A stretch of 64,000 nt of DNA from Tupaia tana. Lineage: Eukaryota; Chordata; Mammalia; Scandentia; Tupaiidae. Under the pieces are notes generated by a model. It was not told where the DNA came from and made no database searches. It worked only from the letters and a program-made list of their open reading frames with translations. The translations under genes were made by a program, and so were the position numbers. The stretch is taken from the NCBI GenBank assembly GCA_026018925.1, contig JAKSZU010000018.1, positions 2,806,505 to 2,870,504 of the forward strand, read 5' to 3'. Shown here piece after piece: positions 43,481 through 55,247 of the stretch. Each line of letters starts with the position of its first letter. Position 1 is the first letter of the stretch.

Positions 43481-44200
43481 ACAGCCAGGTCAGTCCGCAG
43501 GTCACACATGCCCGACCAGCCATGCGCAGTCACCTTTTAAAGACCAAGGAGAAGCAGGGCGCTGCTGCTGTCCACCTGTCCGAGGGAGAGGACCGCGCGA
43601 TGCCCGCCGTGAGCAGCTGGGACCGGACCTGGGCTGCTCGCCTGCAGGAGGAACGTGGGTGCTGCCCTGTTAGAGACGTCTGCTCCAGTTATCCAAGGAG
43701 GCGCTCAGGCGTAGGCGCAGCGCTGTTCTTGGCGTTCGGACAACACGTGCATGATGGGAGCCTGTGGCATACCCCACGGCTAGCGGGCGGGGCAGAGCTA
43801 CACCGGTTGGCATGGAGACGTGCCGGGGCTGTGGAGCATGACGCTGCGTGTAGCCGTGGTGCAGCGCGGCCGTCAGACCATCTGCACCACGCACCGAGCC
43901 GCGAGGAAGGCAAAGAAGAGCAGCGGGAAGACAGCCCAGTTTTCGACAGAGCACACCTGGATCTTTCCGGGTATAGCTGGCACGGATAGATGCCGAGTAA
44001 CACTTGGCCAGAAAAGTACTTCTGAGTGATAGGTTCTATTCTCGAATGTTCTGATGACTTTTTGGAGCTTTAATTCAGTTCTGTTTTCTAAGAAGGGGTT
44101 TCTATTAGAGCTTTAGAAGAGTAAGTTTAATTTTGAAAAACTGCAGAAACGAGCTGAGCCCCGCAGAAACCCTGGCCAGCCCATCAGGACCTGAGTCACC
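43481..44200. other. Non-coding DNA
   Basis: 44010-44150 is AT-rich without recognised repeat text. Confidence 0.35.
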
Positions 44201-44310
44201 TAATGAGATGACATTCCAGGACAGAGGAGTTTCAATTACGACGGAAGACAGTTGACGGATGGCAGAGCCCGCCAGCCTATCTCGGCTGATAGCACGATAA
44301 CCCCTCGCAC
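44201..44310. promoter_or_regulatory. Small candidate conserved element
   Basis: TAATGAGATGACATTCCAGG (TEAD-like CATTCCA), TTTCAATTACGACGG and TATCTCGGCTGATAGCACG (GATA-type) cluster within about 100 bp. Confidence 0.25.
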
Positions 44311-45529
44311 GGCCTGGCTGGCTGCGGACCACAGGGCTGACTGCAGACCCCGCAGCCCCCAGTTACTCCCAGAGGTAAACAGGAAGCAGAGCCAGGGCGG
44401 GGGCTGGCGGAGGACATGCCCTCCTGGACTGAGAGCAGAGACCGGCCTCTCTCTGCACACGGACTGACGTTCCCAGGAAACGGGCAGAGGGCGTGGGTGC
44501 AGAGCACCGTGACAGCCAAGGTTGTGAACGGGGTCCCCAAATTCTCCTTGCTGGGGAGGGACAGATCGAGGGGACACAGAGAGCAACACAATCCAGGCAG
44601 AGGGAGACACAGAGACGGAGCCTGAGAGGCCCCTCACTGCAAGGCCCTTCCCAGGAAATGGCCATCCGAGTGAGAACCACACCGGCCCCTCCACGTGGGT
44701 GGGCCTCCTGGCGTCCCCGCCACCCCACAGGCAGTGGGGAAGCCCACGTGGATTTGCAGGAAGCCTTGGCTCTGCCGTCCGGGCCGTCACCAGCTGTGAC
44801 TTGGCCAGGTCACCCTCCAGGCTGGGCTCAGACCGATCACTATTCGTCCTGCTCGCTCTGGGGTTTAAAGAAGGCTGACGAGAGCCCCGAGGGGCCTCAC
44901 TTACTGGGGCAAAGTGCTGCCCTGAGACGCGGCACCGCACACGTGTTCTAGAACGACTTTAAGTCACGTCCTAGATTACGCAGAGTGAAAAGAAACCACA
45001 GCTCCAGCTCAGGGGTTAGCTACCGGTGCCCTGACACGGTCCCTCGGGGGGAAAGTATTTACGAGGTTTGTGTCACTCTCATCCCGTCCCATCCCTGAAG
45101 GCACAGCCCTGGCTGAGCGCGGCTGCTCCGGCTCTGTCCTGGCCCGCAGGAGGTTGCGGATGCAAAGCCGCAGGCTCTGCCTCGGAGGCCGCGTCCGACG
45201 GGAGGCTAGGCCGACCGCAGCTGGGGAAGTGCCCGGCACCCAGCTGGCCCACGAGTGACCAGCACTGACCCGATGTCTGAGGCGGGTCGGCACTATTGCA
45301 GCGGCGTGTGCTGGCGTGTAACGGGACTCCAAGCCAAAGCCAGGACTTCACTCCGGAAGCCAACTGAGGCACCGGCCGTCTAGGGTGGCCGGACTGAGGG
45401 GACAGCCAGCACAGCCACACGCAGCACACTGGCTTCGCAGCTCGTGTCTGCCGAGAGGAGCCGCTCGAGAGGCCCCTCCGTGGAAGACGCAGGAACGCCC
45501 GTACGTTACCCAGCATCTTCACGTAAGAG
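44311..45529. other. GC-rich non-coding DNA
   Basis: No supported gene or repeat. Confidence 0.45.
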
Positions 45530-45802
45530 GGACTAAATGGAAGTGCTGTCAGCTTTTATTTTAATCCTTACTTTTGACATGCGTTTGTTCGTGTGATAAA
45601 TATTTGGAGTGACTAAACCAAGGGTTTGAAAAATACAAATTCTCCCTGAAAGGACAGTAGTGATAGCCAATATTAGAAGTTACAAAAATGTCAGTGTATT
45701 ATAAAAATATCTTTAAGATGTACTAGAATTAAAGTTTTAAAGATTTTTTTCCTTGTCATTGCATTTGTGTTTATTACGCTACTTCTTGTGCAATATAATA
45801 AG
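45530..45802. other. AT-rich island, unassigned
   Basis: About 270 bp of AT-rich DNA (e.g. GATAAATATTTGGAGTGAC, TATTATAAAAATATC) ending at a (TTAA)n tract that adjoins the next SINE. Could be conserved, or a very old L1/L2 piece; I cannot decide. Confidence 0.4.
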
Positions 45803-46022
45803 AGAATTTAATTAATTAAATTCAGAGGGTGTGTTCACTCACCAGGCAGAGAGAGGTGGAGGGGGCCACCCTCAATGCAGGCAGTCACGTTGCAGTCCAC
45901 CCTCCTCCCTCCTGTTGGGATTTGGGGCATACACACACACCCCTCTGATGTTTTTTAAGTTGCTGATATTGGGGTTGGAACTACATGGTCAGCCACGGGG
46001 AATCCAGTTCCCTTAACTACTT
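45803..46022 (-). mobile_element. Older-subfamily SINE, antisense
   Basis: TTAATTAATTAAATTCAGAGG tail side, GTTCACTCACCAGGCAGAG, GCAGTCACGTTGCAGTCC, TTGGGATTTGGGGCATAC, GTTGGAACTACATGGTCAGCC and CCTTAACTAC head complement. Confidence 0.88.
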
Positions 46023-46050
46023 TAAAATAATTTTAAATCGGTTTAGGAAT

Positions 46051-46500
46051 AGCAATTCTCGGGACCACCAGTTGGCATAATGGCTGCGTCACTGGACTCC
46101 CATGTAGTCGACCATGGTTCGAGTCCCAGACCTGGTGATTTAAACTCATGATGTGTGCCCATGATCCCGAAAGGAGAATGGAGGAAAAGGCAGCGTGGCC
46201 ATCCCCCCTGGGGTGTGATTTCTCACTTTCTGTCTCTCTGTCTCTCTCTGTCTGTCTGGCAAGCGCACGCGCCCTATAGCAAAAACCTCTCCAAAAAAAA
46301 AAAAAAAAAAAAAAAACCTCATGCATGTGTGCCCAGGATTCCGAAAGGAGAATGGAGGAGAAGGGATTGCGGTATGGCTGTACCCCTGGGGGAGGTGATT
46401 TCTCACTTTCTCTCTCTCTGTCTCTGTCTTTCTGGTGAGTGCACACGCCCTATAGCAAAAACCTCTCCCCCCTCAAAAAAAAAAAAAAAAAGCAATTCTC
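46051..46500 (+). mobile_element. SINE dimer inside a single TSD
   Basis: TSD AGCAATTCTC at 46051-46060 and 46491-46500. First unit 46061-46315: GGGACCACCAGTTGGCATAA, A box TGGCATAATGG at 46073-46083, B box GGTTCGAGTCC at 46116-46126, complete body and an A tail of about 24. A second unit then starts at about 46317 within the body (CCTCATGCATGTGTGCCCAGG), without a tRNA head, and runs through TATAGCAAAAACCTCTCCCC and a second A tail to 46490. The head-body-A-body-A structure within one TSD implies it was copied as one transcript. Confidence 0.93.
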
Positions 46501-46559
46501 TCTATAATGACAATGACAGCAGCTGTCAATCAGATAGTCTTCTAAGATCCTCACGACCG

Positions 46560-46692
46560 TTATCACCATAATGAGAAACACAGAAAGGTTAAGGAGTTCA
46601 CCCAAGGCCACACAGCTGGCAAGGACCAGACTGGGATTTGAACCTGGACCTCTGAGCTCTGTCTTTTGTGTGCTCGACCATTTTGCCACTTG
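46560..46692 (-). mobile_element. MIR, antisense
   Basis: AGAAACACAGAAAGGTTAAGG, CCCAAGGCCACACAGCTGGC and CTGGGATTTGAACCTGGACC follow the MIR complement almost completely. Confidence 0.9.
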
Positions 46693-47330
46693 GCCTTTGG
46701 TGGGGATGAGGTCGAGGAGGATGATGAGAGGCCCTCACAGCTTGCTCTGCTTGGGCTCCGTGCTGGGTAACCTGCAACGTCGTCGCGAGTGGCGGGCCTG
46801 GTCCAATCCTCACTCTCACTGGAGAGGGACGTGAGCCTCGGCCGATCACAGCCGGTGCGTGGCAAGGCCGGGAGTCCTCCCACAGCTGCCCCAGCCTCCA
46901 CCCCACAAAGCCCAGGGAGACCGGGCGGCCGCTCGTGCGGAGCGACGGGCTCCTGTGCCTGTCTCGGTCCTCAGAGGAGAGGAAAAAGCTGCCCACCTCA
47001 CTCTGCTCCCTGGAGGAGCCTGTTTCTTACGGTCTTCCATGGAAACGCGGTGTGCTGGCAGCCACCGGGCATGGGCCCCACGTCCACGTGGCTCCAGGGC
47101 TCCCCTCCAGTCGGCTGCCCGCCGGGAGAGCTCCCCTGGGACCCTGCCGACGGCCTGCGGTGCACACCGGGAGTGCCGGCTGTTCACTGGGGCTCTGCCG
47201 TTCCTCCCCGAGAGTCAGTGTCACCGGGAGGTCCGCGGCACGGGGCCCTCCTGTCCTCAGGGAGAGGGAGTGAGAGGGCTCGCTCAGCACAGCTAGTGAA
47301 ACCGCTTCAGCAGGGCCACCCGCCTGCCCT
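46693..47330. other. CpG-rich non-coding DNA
   Basis: No supported exon. Confidence 0.4.
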
Positions 47331-47402
47331 CCAGCACGCCGATGCCTCTGGATTGCATTAAAGCTGCATAAATAACGAATCTGTTGTCAGATGTCCCCCT
47401 GG
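47331..47402. promoter_or_regulatory. Small candidate conserved element
   Basis: GGATTGCATTAAAGCTGCATAAATAACGAATCTG stands out as AT-rich in CpG-rich flanks, with homeodomain- and forkhead-like words. Confidence 0.25.
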
Positions 47403-47878
47403 TGAGGAAAGGGCAGCTGGGGAAGCCGGGTCACGACCTTCATGTTCCTCAGCAGGAGTCGAGGGCCTTCCACGCCGGGGCAGGCCTGGAGAGGGGTCTG
47501 TGTTGTGCTTGCGCTGGCCCTGACAGGCAAACGCGCCTGAGTCCGGGTGGCCACAGCCGACGCCGGGGTTTCTTACAGCCCGGCACACCTCGCTCTGGCC
47601 GTCCTGCAGCGAACATCTGGTGGGACGTGGAAGAGCCCCACGCCAGATCTCCCAGGCGGGGACGAGGGCAGGTTTGGGCAGCCTGCCCTCGGGACGGGGC
47701 CTCAGTTTCTCCAGTCCCCAGGGCGGTGGAGCAGGGCGCGCAAGCTGGCCTGAGCAAACGCACACAGAGAGGCGTCGCCGCCCGGCCCCAAGGGGGCCTT
47801 TCTGCAGACGCTTCCCCTCGGTGCGCCCTGGCTGTGCAGGGAAGACGGCTGGAGCTGGTCCCCGACGGCAGGGACAAG
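47403..47878. other. CpG-rich non-coding DNA
   Basis: No feature recognised. Confidence 0.4.
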
Positions 47879-47893
47879 CCTGCCAGAGGGCGC
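47879..47893 (+). promoter_or_regulatory. CTCF-like motif
   Basis: CCTGCCAGAGGGCGC matches the CTCF core except at two of its first bases. Confidence 0.3.
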
Positions 47894-48465
47894 GGCTGCC
47901 CCGAGATACACTGCTGTGGGCTAGGGAACAGGAAGGTCTGAGCCGCGGGAGAGGGACGGGGCGGGGGCCGGTGGGCTGCACGCTTTGGCGCATGGGTACG
48001 GCACCCTGTTTTACGGAGGAGCGTGTTGGGGTTCAGGGAGACGGTTGACTTGTCTTGATCTCTCCCTCAATGGGGTTGAAGAAGAGTCCCAGCCGAGGAG
48101 GGCCAGAGAGGGGCCACACTGCCCCGGCGCCTCAGCGAGCTCCTCACTCCTCTGCTCCATCCTTCCCCGTCGGGTCACATGGGCTCATCCCCCACACTCT
48201 GACTTCGGGGTGCACGGTGCAGGGCGCCTCCTCCGTGGGAAGACTCTCTCACACTCACACTCTGACTAATAATAGGACAGTACCCAGGGGCGGGGGGCGG
48301 CGGTATAGCGAGACCCCCGGGAAGGGCCACGTCTCTCCCCGCCCAGGACAGCCTCCCTCCCCCTCACACGGAGGCCTTGGCTGCCGCTGCCACCCCTGTC
48401 TCGCCATGTGCTGCCCGCTCATCAGGTGCCCTTGCTCGATCGTCCCACACACGTTTGTCACACCC
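47894..48465. other. GC-rich non-coding DNA
   Basis: No recognised feature. Confidence 0.4.
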
Positions 48466-48515
48466 ACTTTTCAGGTGAGGAAACTGAGGCCGGGGTACCA
48501 GGCAGAGGCCTCAGG
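48466..48515 (-). mobile_element. MIR/L2-like fragment, antisense
   Basis: CACTTTTCAGGTGAGGAAACTGAGGCCGGGG is the common antisense MIR phrase. Confidence 0.65.
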
Positions 48516-50425
48516 GGCAAGGGAGGCTGGAGCTTTAAGGGTGACTCAGAGAGACAAATAGGCCGTCACCTCGGGAATTTCTGAGACCCTGATTCCAAGG
48601 GAGCCCCCGACCAGGGCCGCTGTGACTCGGGTGCCAGAGCCTCCGTGGACACGCTGCTGCACTGCCCTGCCCGACCGGCTCGAGAAGCTCCATGTCCTTC
48701 ACACTTTCTCAGCTCCATCCTCTGGGCCAGGAGGCTCCCTGTGGTCGTGTCCCCAGATCCTGGGCGGCACCCCAGCCCGCAGATGCTCAGCAAACATGGA
48801 CCAGTTGGGGAGGTGAGAGGGAGCGAGGAGGGGAGGCTGCGCCTGCCCAGGTCGCCCACGACTCTGCCTCCCCCGAGTCCGGGAACACGCCTGGCCGCCA
48901 TGCCCTTCTCTGATCTGCAGGACTGCAGCCTGGAGGAGCTTCAAAGCCGTCAGCCCATAGATCAAGCTGCTCTGGGCCGTGGCAGCCCTGTCGTGCACCT
49001 CCCCAAATAAACCCGCTTAATGAAGACAGATGGCCCTGGCAGCGCCGGCGGCGCGGGGGGCTGAACACGGGCTTGCAGATGGTGCTGCGGGCGGCCACGG
49101 CCCATTCGGAGCGGCAGTCTGGGGTGTCATCGGATGGAAGCTTGCTAGCTCAGCCCATCCCCGCCCCCGCTACCCTGATAAGCAGGGCCAGTCTGAGAGG
49201 GGTTCGTGGGCCTCCAGCCACGACCACCACTGCCCGGGGCCAGCAGGCCAGAGCTCCATCCGGCCAACTCCTTATTAGGCAGGTGTCAGCACTTAGGAGT
49301 CCTCGTGGCGACGCGAGCTGTTTGGGGGTGGCAGTGGACTGGGGGTGTCTAAAAGGTGACGGGAGGAGCAGCTGCGCCTGAATATGCCTGCGGCTTCCTC
49401 TCCCCTGTACCAGCCGTGAGGAGGGTACGGGGCGTACTGGAGGGAGGGGCTCTATTCCACACCCTGGGGGGACCTCCGTCAGAGCCCTCTCCCTGTGGCG
49501 ATCCCTTTAGGGCTCACACCAGACAGGACTGCACTTCCAGCCTCCTGGAGGCTTGGGTTTTGATGGATGCACCGAAGGAAGTGGTGGAAAGAAGCCGCAG
49601 TCTAGGCCGGGGCGTCTGCACTGGGCGGCGGCAGCCTGCAGACCACCATGGCTGGCATTCGGGCCCCTTAGGTCTGCACGACAGGCATCAGTGTGCCCCA
49701 GGTGCAGAAGGCCAGGGAGCCCGCCCCAGGTGAGCAGGGGCTGCAGGTCCAAGTGCCGGCCGGCTATATCCGGCAGTGAGCCGGAGGCCCCATTCCAAGC
49801 CGCCTGTTAGAGGTCAAATCGCACCAAGGCCGGGGTCAACAGCGTGCAGGCAGCACTGGAGGCACACCTCAGATACCCTGCACGAGGGACACCCCGGCTT
49901 GCAGATTCCACTGGTGCCATCGAGCGTGTGCCTTGGAAGCCCCTGCCCTCTGCCGCTCTGGGAGTCCTGGTTGGAGAGAGTGTCCCAGGGTCCCTTGAAG
50001 TAGCAGGGTCAGTCACGGTCCGCAGCACACGGGGCTTGAGAAGACACCTCTCCAAACGCCCTCTCCACCGTGACGTCCTGCGTGTGGCTCCGCGTGCGTG
50101 CGTGCGGCGCAGGCAGCGCGGGCAGGCCGTGCCTGTGTGGTCCGAGGGCGACGCGTGTGTGGTCCTGCACCAGCCCGCGGATCATCTGTCCGGGCCGCCG
50201 GCTGCCTGCGATGGCCAGCGTGTTTACTCTAGCCCCGTCTGCACCGACGGGAGGCGGAGGCCTGTCTGCTTCCAGCTGGTCCTCCTCAGAGCAGGGGAGA
50301 GAGGGGCGGGTGTGGACCCGGGGCTCAGGAGGAGGAGAGTCAAAGGAAGAGTGACACGTGGGGCCCGCGGAGCACAGGCCCTCCGAGGGCTTCGGCTGAA
50401 TTGGGACAGCCGGTCCCAGGCCGTG
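48516..50425. other. GC-rich non-coding DNA
   Basis: Includes 48895-49290, where TCTGATCTGCAGGACTGCAG, CCCAAATAAACCCGCTTAATG and CCTTATTAGGCAGG give a conserved-element texture. Otherwise no recognised feature. Confidence 0.4.
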
Positions 50426-50443
50426 CCCCCCCCCCCCCCCCCC
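50426..50443. repeat. Poly(C) tract, about 18 bases
   Basis: Uninterrupted C run; G-quadruplex potential on the minus strand. Confidence 0.9.
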
Positions 50444-50934
50444 GCCTCTGCCACTTCCCTCCGTGAGCCTGCTGGCCCACCTGCTGCCCAGTACGTGCTG
50501 GCCGGGCAGCCCAGGTCCACGGCCCGCCTCTGTGGGTGCTGGCCGCCGTGCCCTCCACGTTTCTAACCACTGAAATGAAAACGCACACTCGCCTGCCTGG
50601 CGTGGGGCCGCATCTATGTGTGCACATCTGTCCTGCCGCAGGGGTGTGAATGTGATTATGGGTGACGGGAAGCCGAGTGGTTTGCAGGGTGTGGGCATGT
50701 ATGTGGGGGGCTGCCAGCCTCAGGGTCCCCCACTGCACACACAGATCACCGTCTCTGTGGCCACTCGGCCCCCACGGCAGCGAGCGGGCGTCCGCAGGGG
50801 TGGACATGGCGAGAGGAGGGGCCGCAGGGCTCCGTGGGCAGGCCCAGAGCAGCCTCATGTCCTGGTTCCCTCCGAACCTGGACATTCAGCTCTAATTGAC
50901 CCTCCCCCTTCTCACCCGATGCCTCAATCTTTTT
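50444..50934. other. GC-rich non-coding DNA
   Basis: No feature recognised. Confidence 0.4.
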
Positions 50935-51130
50935 TAAGATTTATTCCCTGTGAACTCGAATAGTCTATGATGTGCGGAAGAACTGAAAGGCAGAGACGGG
51001 ATGGTTGTCGCCAAGAGGCAGGGCTTGGAAGGCCGGGTTCGGGGACGGCTCACTGGGACTTGGTGTGAGGAGGGCTCGCAGCCGCGGGGAGGGGGAGCGA
51101 GCCGTCGCCACACGTGGGCATACGCCACTT
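50935..51130 (+). mobile_element. Possible L1 3'-end fragment
   Basis: ATTTATTCCCTGTGAACTCG then GGCAGAGACGGGATGGTTGTCGCCAAGAGGCAGGG resembles the L1 3' phrase (TTCCATTTATATGA..., GACAGAAAGTAGATTGGTGGTTGCCAGGGGC) after GC drift. Fit is partial. Confidence 0.35.
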
Positions 51131-52560
51131 TTTAAAGCAAAAGGGACCTCAGGGCTCCCTAGCTGGTCTGCTCACCTAGCCAGTTCCTCTGGGTTACACG
51201 AAGCAGCTGGTCCACAGTGTCCCCGCCTGCGACAGCTCAGGCCTGTGGCCGACACCAGGGAAACTTAAATAAGTCACTTGAAGAAAAAAGACAGCTCCTT
51301 TTACTAGAAAATCGGGTCGCTCTTTATTTACTTTCACGTGAGCAGACACTGACCATGCTAATGTGCTCAGTTCGCAGTTCACGCCTCCTCTCTCTGGTTC
51401 CGGGGCATTCTCTTCACTCACAGGAAACCAACCCCATGAGGCAGCGACGCCCTGTACCGTCCTCCCAGGCCCTGGCACCCAGGCTCTGCCCACCGTCCAC
51501 GCGGCTCCACCTGAAACTGGGCACTCGTCCCTAAGGGGGCTTGACGGGGCCGCTAACGTTGCCACCAGCCAGACTCCAGCTTCTTTTCTTCTCACGAAGG
51601 TAATGCGTACTCAGGGGAAGACCTGACTCCACGGTGAAGAAATGCAAAGATGACCATTTAAAACCTGCCCCCGCCGTGTCCTGCTGCGGCCACTGCAGGC
51701 CACCTGCCAGCCCCGCTTCCCGCCCGCCCAGCGCTTGGCGGAAACACCACACACCTTCAAAGGCCGGGAGTCACGGAGGCTGCGGTGCGGAGCCTTGCTC
51801 TCTCCGCTGGACATGTGTGTCACAGGCGTGTTTCCATGTCAGCACACGTGCAGACCCTGTTGGTCTAGCCAGTCCCCAGAGTGCTGACGAGATGCGAGCA
51901 GATAGCAGACAGTTCTCGTCCCGAGGGCACGGGCTGGTTAATTGATCGGGTTTAGGAGGCCTGCTCGCAGCCTGGAGGGACTGAGGGAGAATTCACAAAT
52001 TCTGTGCAAGAATTTAGGGCTTCCTGCCAGCTCGGTGAGACCCGGGAGAAAGGCAGACACACCTGCCCGCTCGCCTGTAGATCCAGATTAGGCGCAGAGC
52101 CAGGGCAGGTGGCAAGGCTGACGGCGGAGCGGCTCCGGACCCGGGACCTGCCGGAGTGGGCTCCAGGAGGCGGGGGCAGCGTGAGGATGAGGGGAGTGAG
52201 GAGGCCAGAGCTGCTGGGACGCTAGTGGGGGTGCAGGGAGTGCTGTGCGTGCGTGCGGGTCAGCCAGGAAAGGCCTCCTCTTGCAGGGAGGCCGCCTTCC
52301 TCTGCACCTTCCAGGGGCGCAGCCTACGTTGGCTTCGGGCTGTAAGTTGCACACACGGGGCTTTTAGAACCAGTCCCTCCCCTGAGCCATCTCAGACACC
52401 CGCTCCCCGACTCCAGGTCCTTGGAGGACGACCTTAGCATGATTTTTTAAGACAAAATGTCCCCAGATCCGGATCTTAAGGAAAGGAGGAGTTGGGAGGA
52501 CGCCCAGGAGTGGGAGAGTCACGTGTGACCTGACCTCACTGCTAACCAATCAGCTCGTCT
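51131..52560. other. Non-coding DNA
   Basis: No supported gene. Some AT-richer text at 51255-51330 is unassigned. Confidence 0.4.
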
Positions 52561-52682
52561 ATCTTTTTTTTTTTTTTTTAATGAAATGGTAAGTTAAAAA
52601 CCAAGGTGCTGGGCTGTGTACACCCAGACGTGCACATGCACACGCGCGCTCACACTCACACTCACACTCATGCACATCACGA
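52561..52682. repeat. Poly(T) and CACTCA microsatellite
   Basis: A T run at about 52565-52579, then CACGCGCGCTCACACTCACACTCACACTCA at about 52640-52669. Confidence 0.85.
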
Positions 52683-53335
52683 TGGAGCCGTTTTGCAAAG
52701 AATATGGGCTGCCGTATCTGCTCCGCCTGGCCAGAGGGCCTCAGCTGGCAGCTGTGGCCGCACCACTGACCACACTGGCTCCGGCAGAGGCGGCCGTGTG
52801 CAGACCCGAGCCATCTTGAGCTGAATAACTACGTTAAGGCCCAGGAAGGAACAGAGGGCAGAGGGCGCTCCCGGGCAGCGCCACCCTCGCTGGGGCTGGG
52901 ATGGAGCGGCTGGAAGGCATTTACGAGGGCCAGAAGCAGAGAGTGGTGAGGGTTTCCAGGGTGGCTGTCCAGTCCCTCCTCCTCAGCCCCCCAAGGAGAA
53001 CAGAGGCAAAGCCACTTCAGAGTAAGGAGACCCCCCCACTATGGCTGGGGAGGTCGATTAAAGCACGCCGTAGAAATGTACTACTTAGCATCACTGATCG
53101 GTCATCTCGTATAGGCAAAGGCCTCTGCTGCGCCACCACAGGAACCTATGGCCTATCCCAGGGCACAGCCCCGTGGTGGCAGCAGACGGAACCCTGCAAA
53201 TGCCCAGGCAGGCCGCTAGTCCTGGGCAGGGGTGGGCGTGCCGGACCGCCACGCTCTCCCTCCCCTCGGGGCTGCAATCTCCCATGCTGGTGAGTGTCTG
53301 CACTTAAAAGGGGGCTTAGAATCAAAATCACATGT
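52683..53335. other. GC-rich non-coding DNA
   Basis: CAGAGGGCAGAGGGCGC at 52853-52869 is a weak CTCF-like word. No gene. Confidence 0.35.
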
Positions 53336-53354
53336 TTTTTTTTTTTTTTTTTTC
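53336..53354. repeat. Poly(T) tract
   Basis: T run of about 19 followed by CTTTAAAAAAAGC. It may be the remnant of a retroposon tail. Confidence 0.8.
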
Positions 53355-55231
53355 TTTAAAAAAAGCAACACAGAAATGCCTTACAAAGTATCGGCTGTCC
53401 AAAAGCCATGGCATGTTTTCCACCCCAAAATGCATCATGACTTTTCTGACCACCCACTGAAGCCTGCTTATTGTGGGGTAGCACCTGGGGAGTGTGCGAT
53501 GGCACACAGGCAGAAACCGCACTGCAAAGCCACCACCATGAAGATTGCCTGCCGCAGCCTGGTGTCCTCGTGTCCAAGTCGCACGCACACCTGGAACTGG
53601 CAGTGGCGCCCGGCACCGCCACAGCAGCTGTCGGCACCCGCAGTCCCCGTCGTGGGTCTGTCCCGTCCTTACGGATCAGGACCGCAGGTGCACATGCTGT
53701 TTTGCAAGTGACTTTCTCACTGAAGTGCCTGAACACCCCCCCACACACACACCCTTCAGTCCCGTCTACGGCTCTGTCCTCATGGCCACACGGTAGACAG
53801 CTGCTTAGCAATCCCGTGTCCCCAGCTGCCCCCGTTCTCAACTGTGAAGCCCCAGAACCATGGAATAGCTCAGCCTTCTGGGAAAGCAGAGCGGGGTGTG
53901 GGTGTCATGGGGGGCCTTTCAGGTGTCCGAGGACTTGGGGGCGAGATTGTTCGGGACGTCAGCAAAAGCGGATTGCAGCCTTCCTAAGAAGCCCTTGTTT
54001 GTGTACGGGTGCCGTCCGGGAGAAGGGGGAGGCGGGGAGGGGAGCGAGGCAGGAGGAGCCCACACTGCTGGGGGCAGGGGCCTCCCAGGCAGGACCAGCA
54101 GCCAAGGGAGGCCCCAGCCTTCCCGTCCTGGGCCACTCCAATCCAACGTCAATGGCGGAAGAGCCAGGGCAAGGGCCAGTTCCAGGGGAGCAAGCAGCAC
54201 TTCCGGCCAGCTCCTCCGCCACCACAGAGGAGCACAGGCTTCGATGCAGCAAGGTCCCCGAGGAGAGGCAAGGAAGTCCCGCCCCAGTTCATGAGTGCAT
54301 GTGGGTGGGGCTGGCGAGTGCTCCAGCAAGAGCGGGACGAGGCTGTGCCTGCTCACCGCCAGCTGTGCTGCCTGCCCTCCACGGAGGCCGTGCACCCTGC
54401 GGACACGCGGGGTGGGGGCTGTCACAGCTCCGCCCTGCTGCAGGAGACCCGCTGACTGATGGTCCGTGTCCTCCCAAGGTGGCACGCCCGTCTGTTCTGC
54501 CCCCAGTGCTGCCTCGAGCACTTTACTGGAACACGAGCACGCTCACCCCCAGTCTCTTGTCCCCTCGTCACAAATGCCCGGAACCCGGGAGCCCACGCGT
54601 CAAGCATCCCTGAGAGAAATGACTTAGAATGAAGGTCAGAGGAACTCTGTCCCCACCACCCAGCGATGACCAGTGGCCACTCAGATCCCTTTTTGAGGTG
54701 ATGTCCAGGGAGTAGAGCGTCAGAGTTAGGGTTTCTCTACCAAAGTCAGCACACGTCTACACCACCCGCCCCAAGGCCGGTCTCCATCACTCGCACGCAC
54801 TGTTTTCGGTGGCCGGGGTCCTCTCTGCCTGTTCATGGACTTGAAGGAGGCGGGAAGGGATGGTGGCAGCCCCGGCCAGACTGACGACACTTACAGGGGT
54901 AGTGGCCTCGGCTCTGGTTTTCTGGCTCCGAGCCGTCTGGGTCCCGGAAGGGGGGGCGCAGCCGCCAGCCCCGCTCACCTGCAACCTCCACTGCTCAGGC
55001 CTCGCTGTCGGCCCGCCCTCCTCCTGGCCGGGGCTCCCCCAGCTCAGGCTGCCACAGCAGCTGCCGTGTGCTTCTGCCCTGCCCCAGGCACCCTCACCAG
55101 AACAGAGTCCCAGACGCCCGCCTCACCTCCTCCCTTCCACCCGCAGGGCGGGGAAACGGGACTCTGAAATTTGGGCCCTATTTTCCCTAGGAACTTCCCC
55201 CTTTTGCTTTTTAAAATAAAATTTAATATCA
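53355..55231. other. Non-coding DNA including the longest non-repetitive chance frame
   Basis: A 380-codon plus-strand frame from 53471 to 54613 is open, but its translation is a patchwork of G/P/S/R-rich text without a domain. The minus strand is also open for about 200 codons over the same bases. I treat it as a consequence of low stop-codon density at high GC. Confidence 0.5.
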
Positions 55232-55247
55232 CACACACACACACAGT
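55232..55247. repeat. (CA)n microsatellite
   Basis: CACACACACACACACA following a TTTAAAATAAAATTTAATAT patch. Confidence 0.9.

Noticed and set aside
48895-49010. Possible terminal exon with a peptide ending LEELQSRQPIDQAALGRGSPVVHLPK
   Set aside because: A CTGCAG acceptor-like site and an AATAAA follow the expected order, and the peptide looks somewhat natural, but it is very short, has no family match, and could equally be a conserved non-coding element.
53471-54613. 380-codon plus-strand frame
   Set aside because: Longest non-repetitive frame, but the translation has no recognisable domain, the opposite strand is also open, and stop codons are rare at this GC content.
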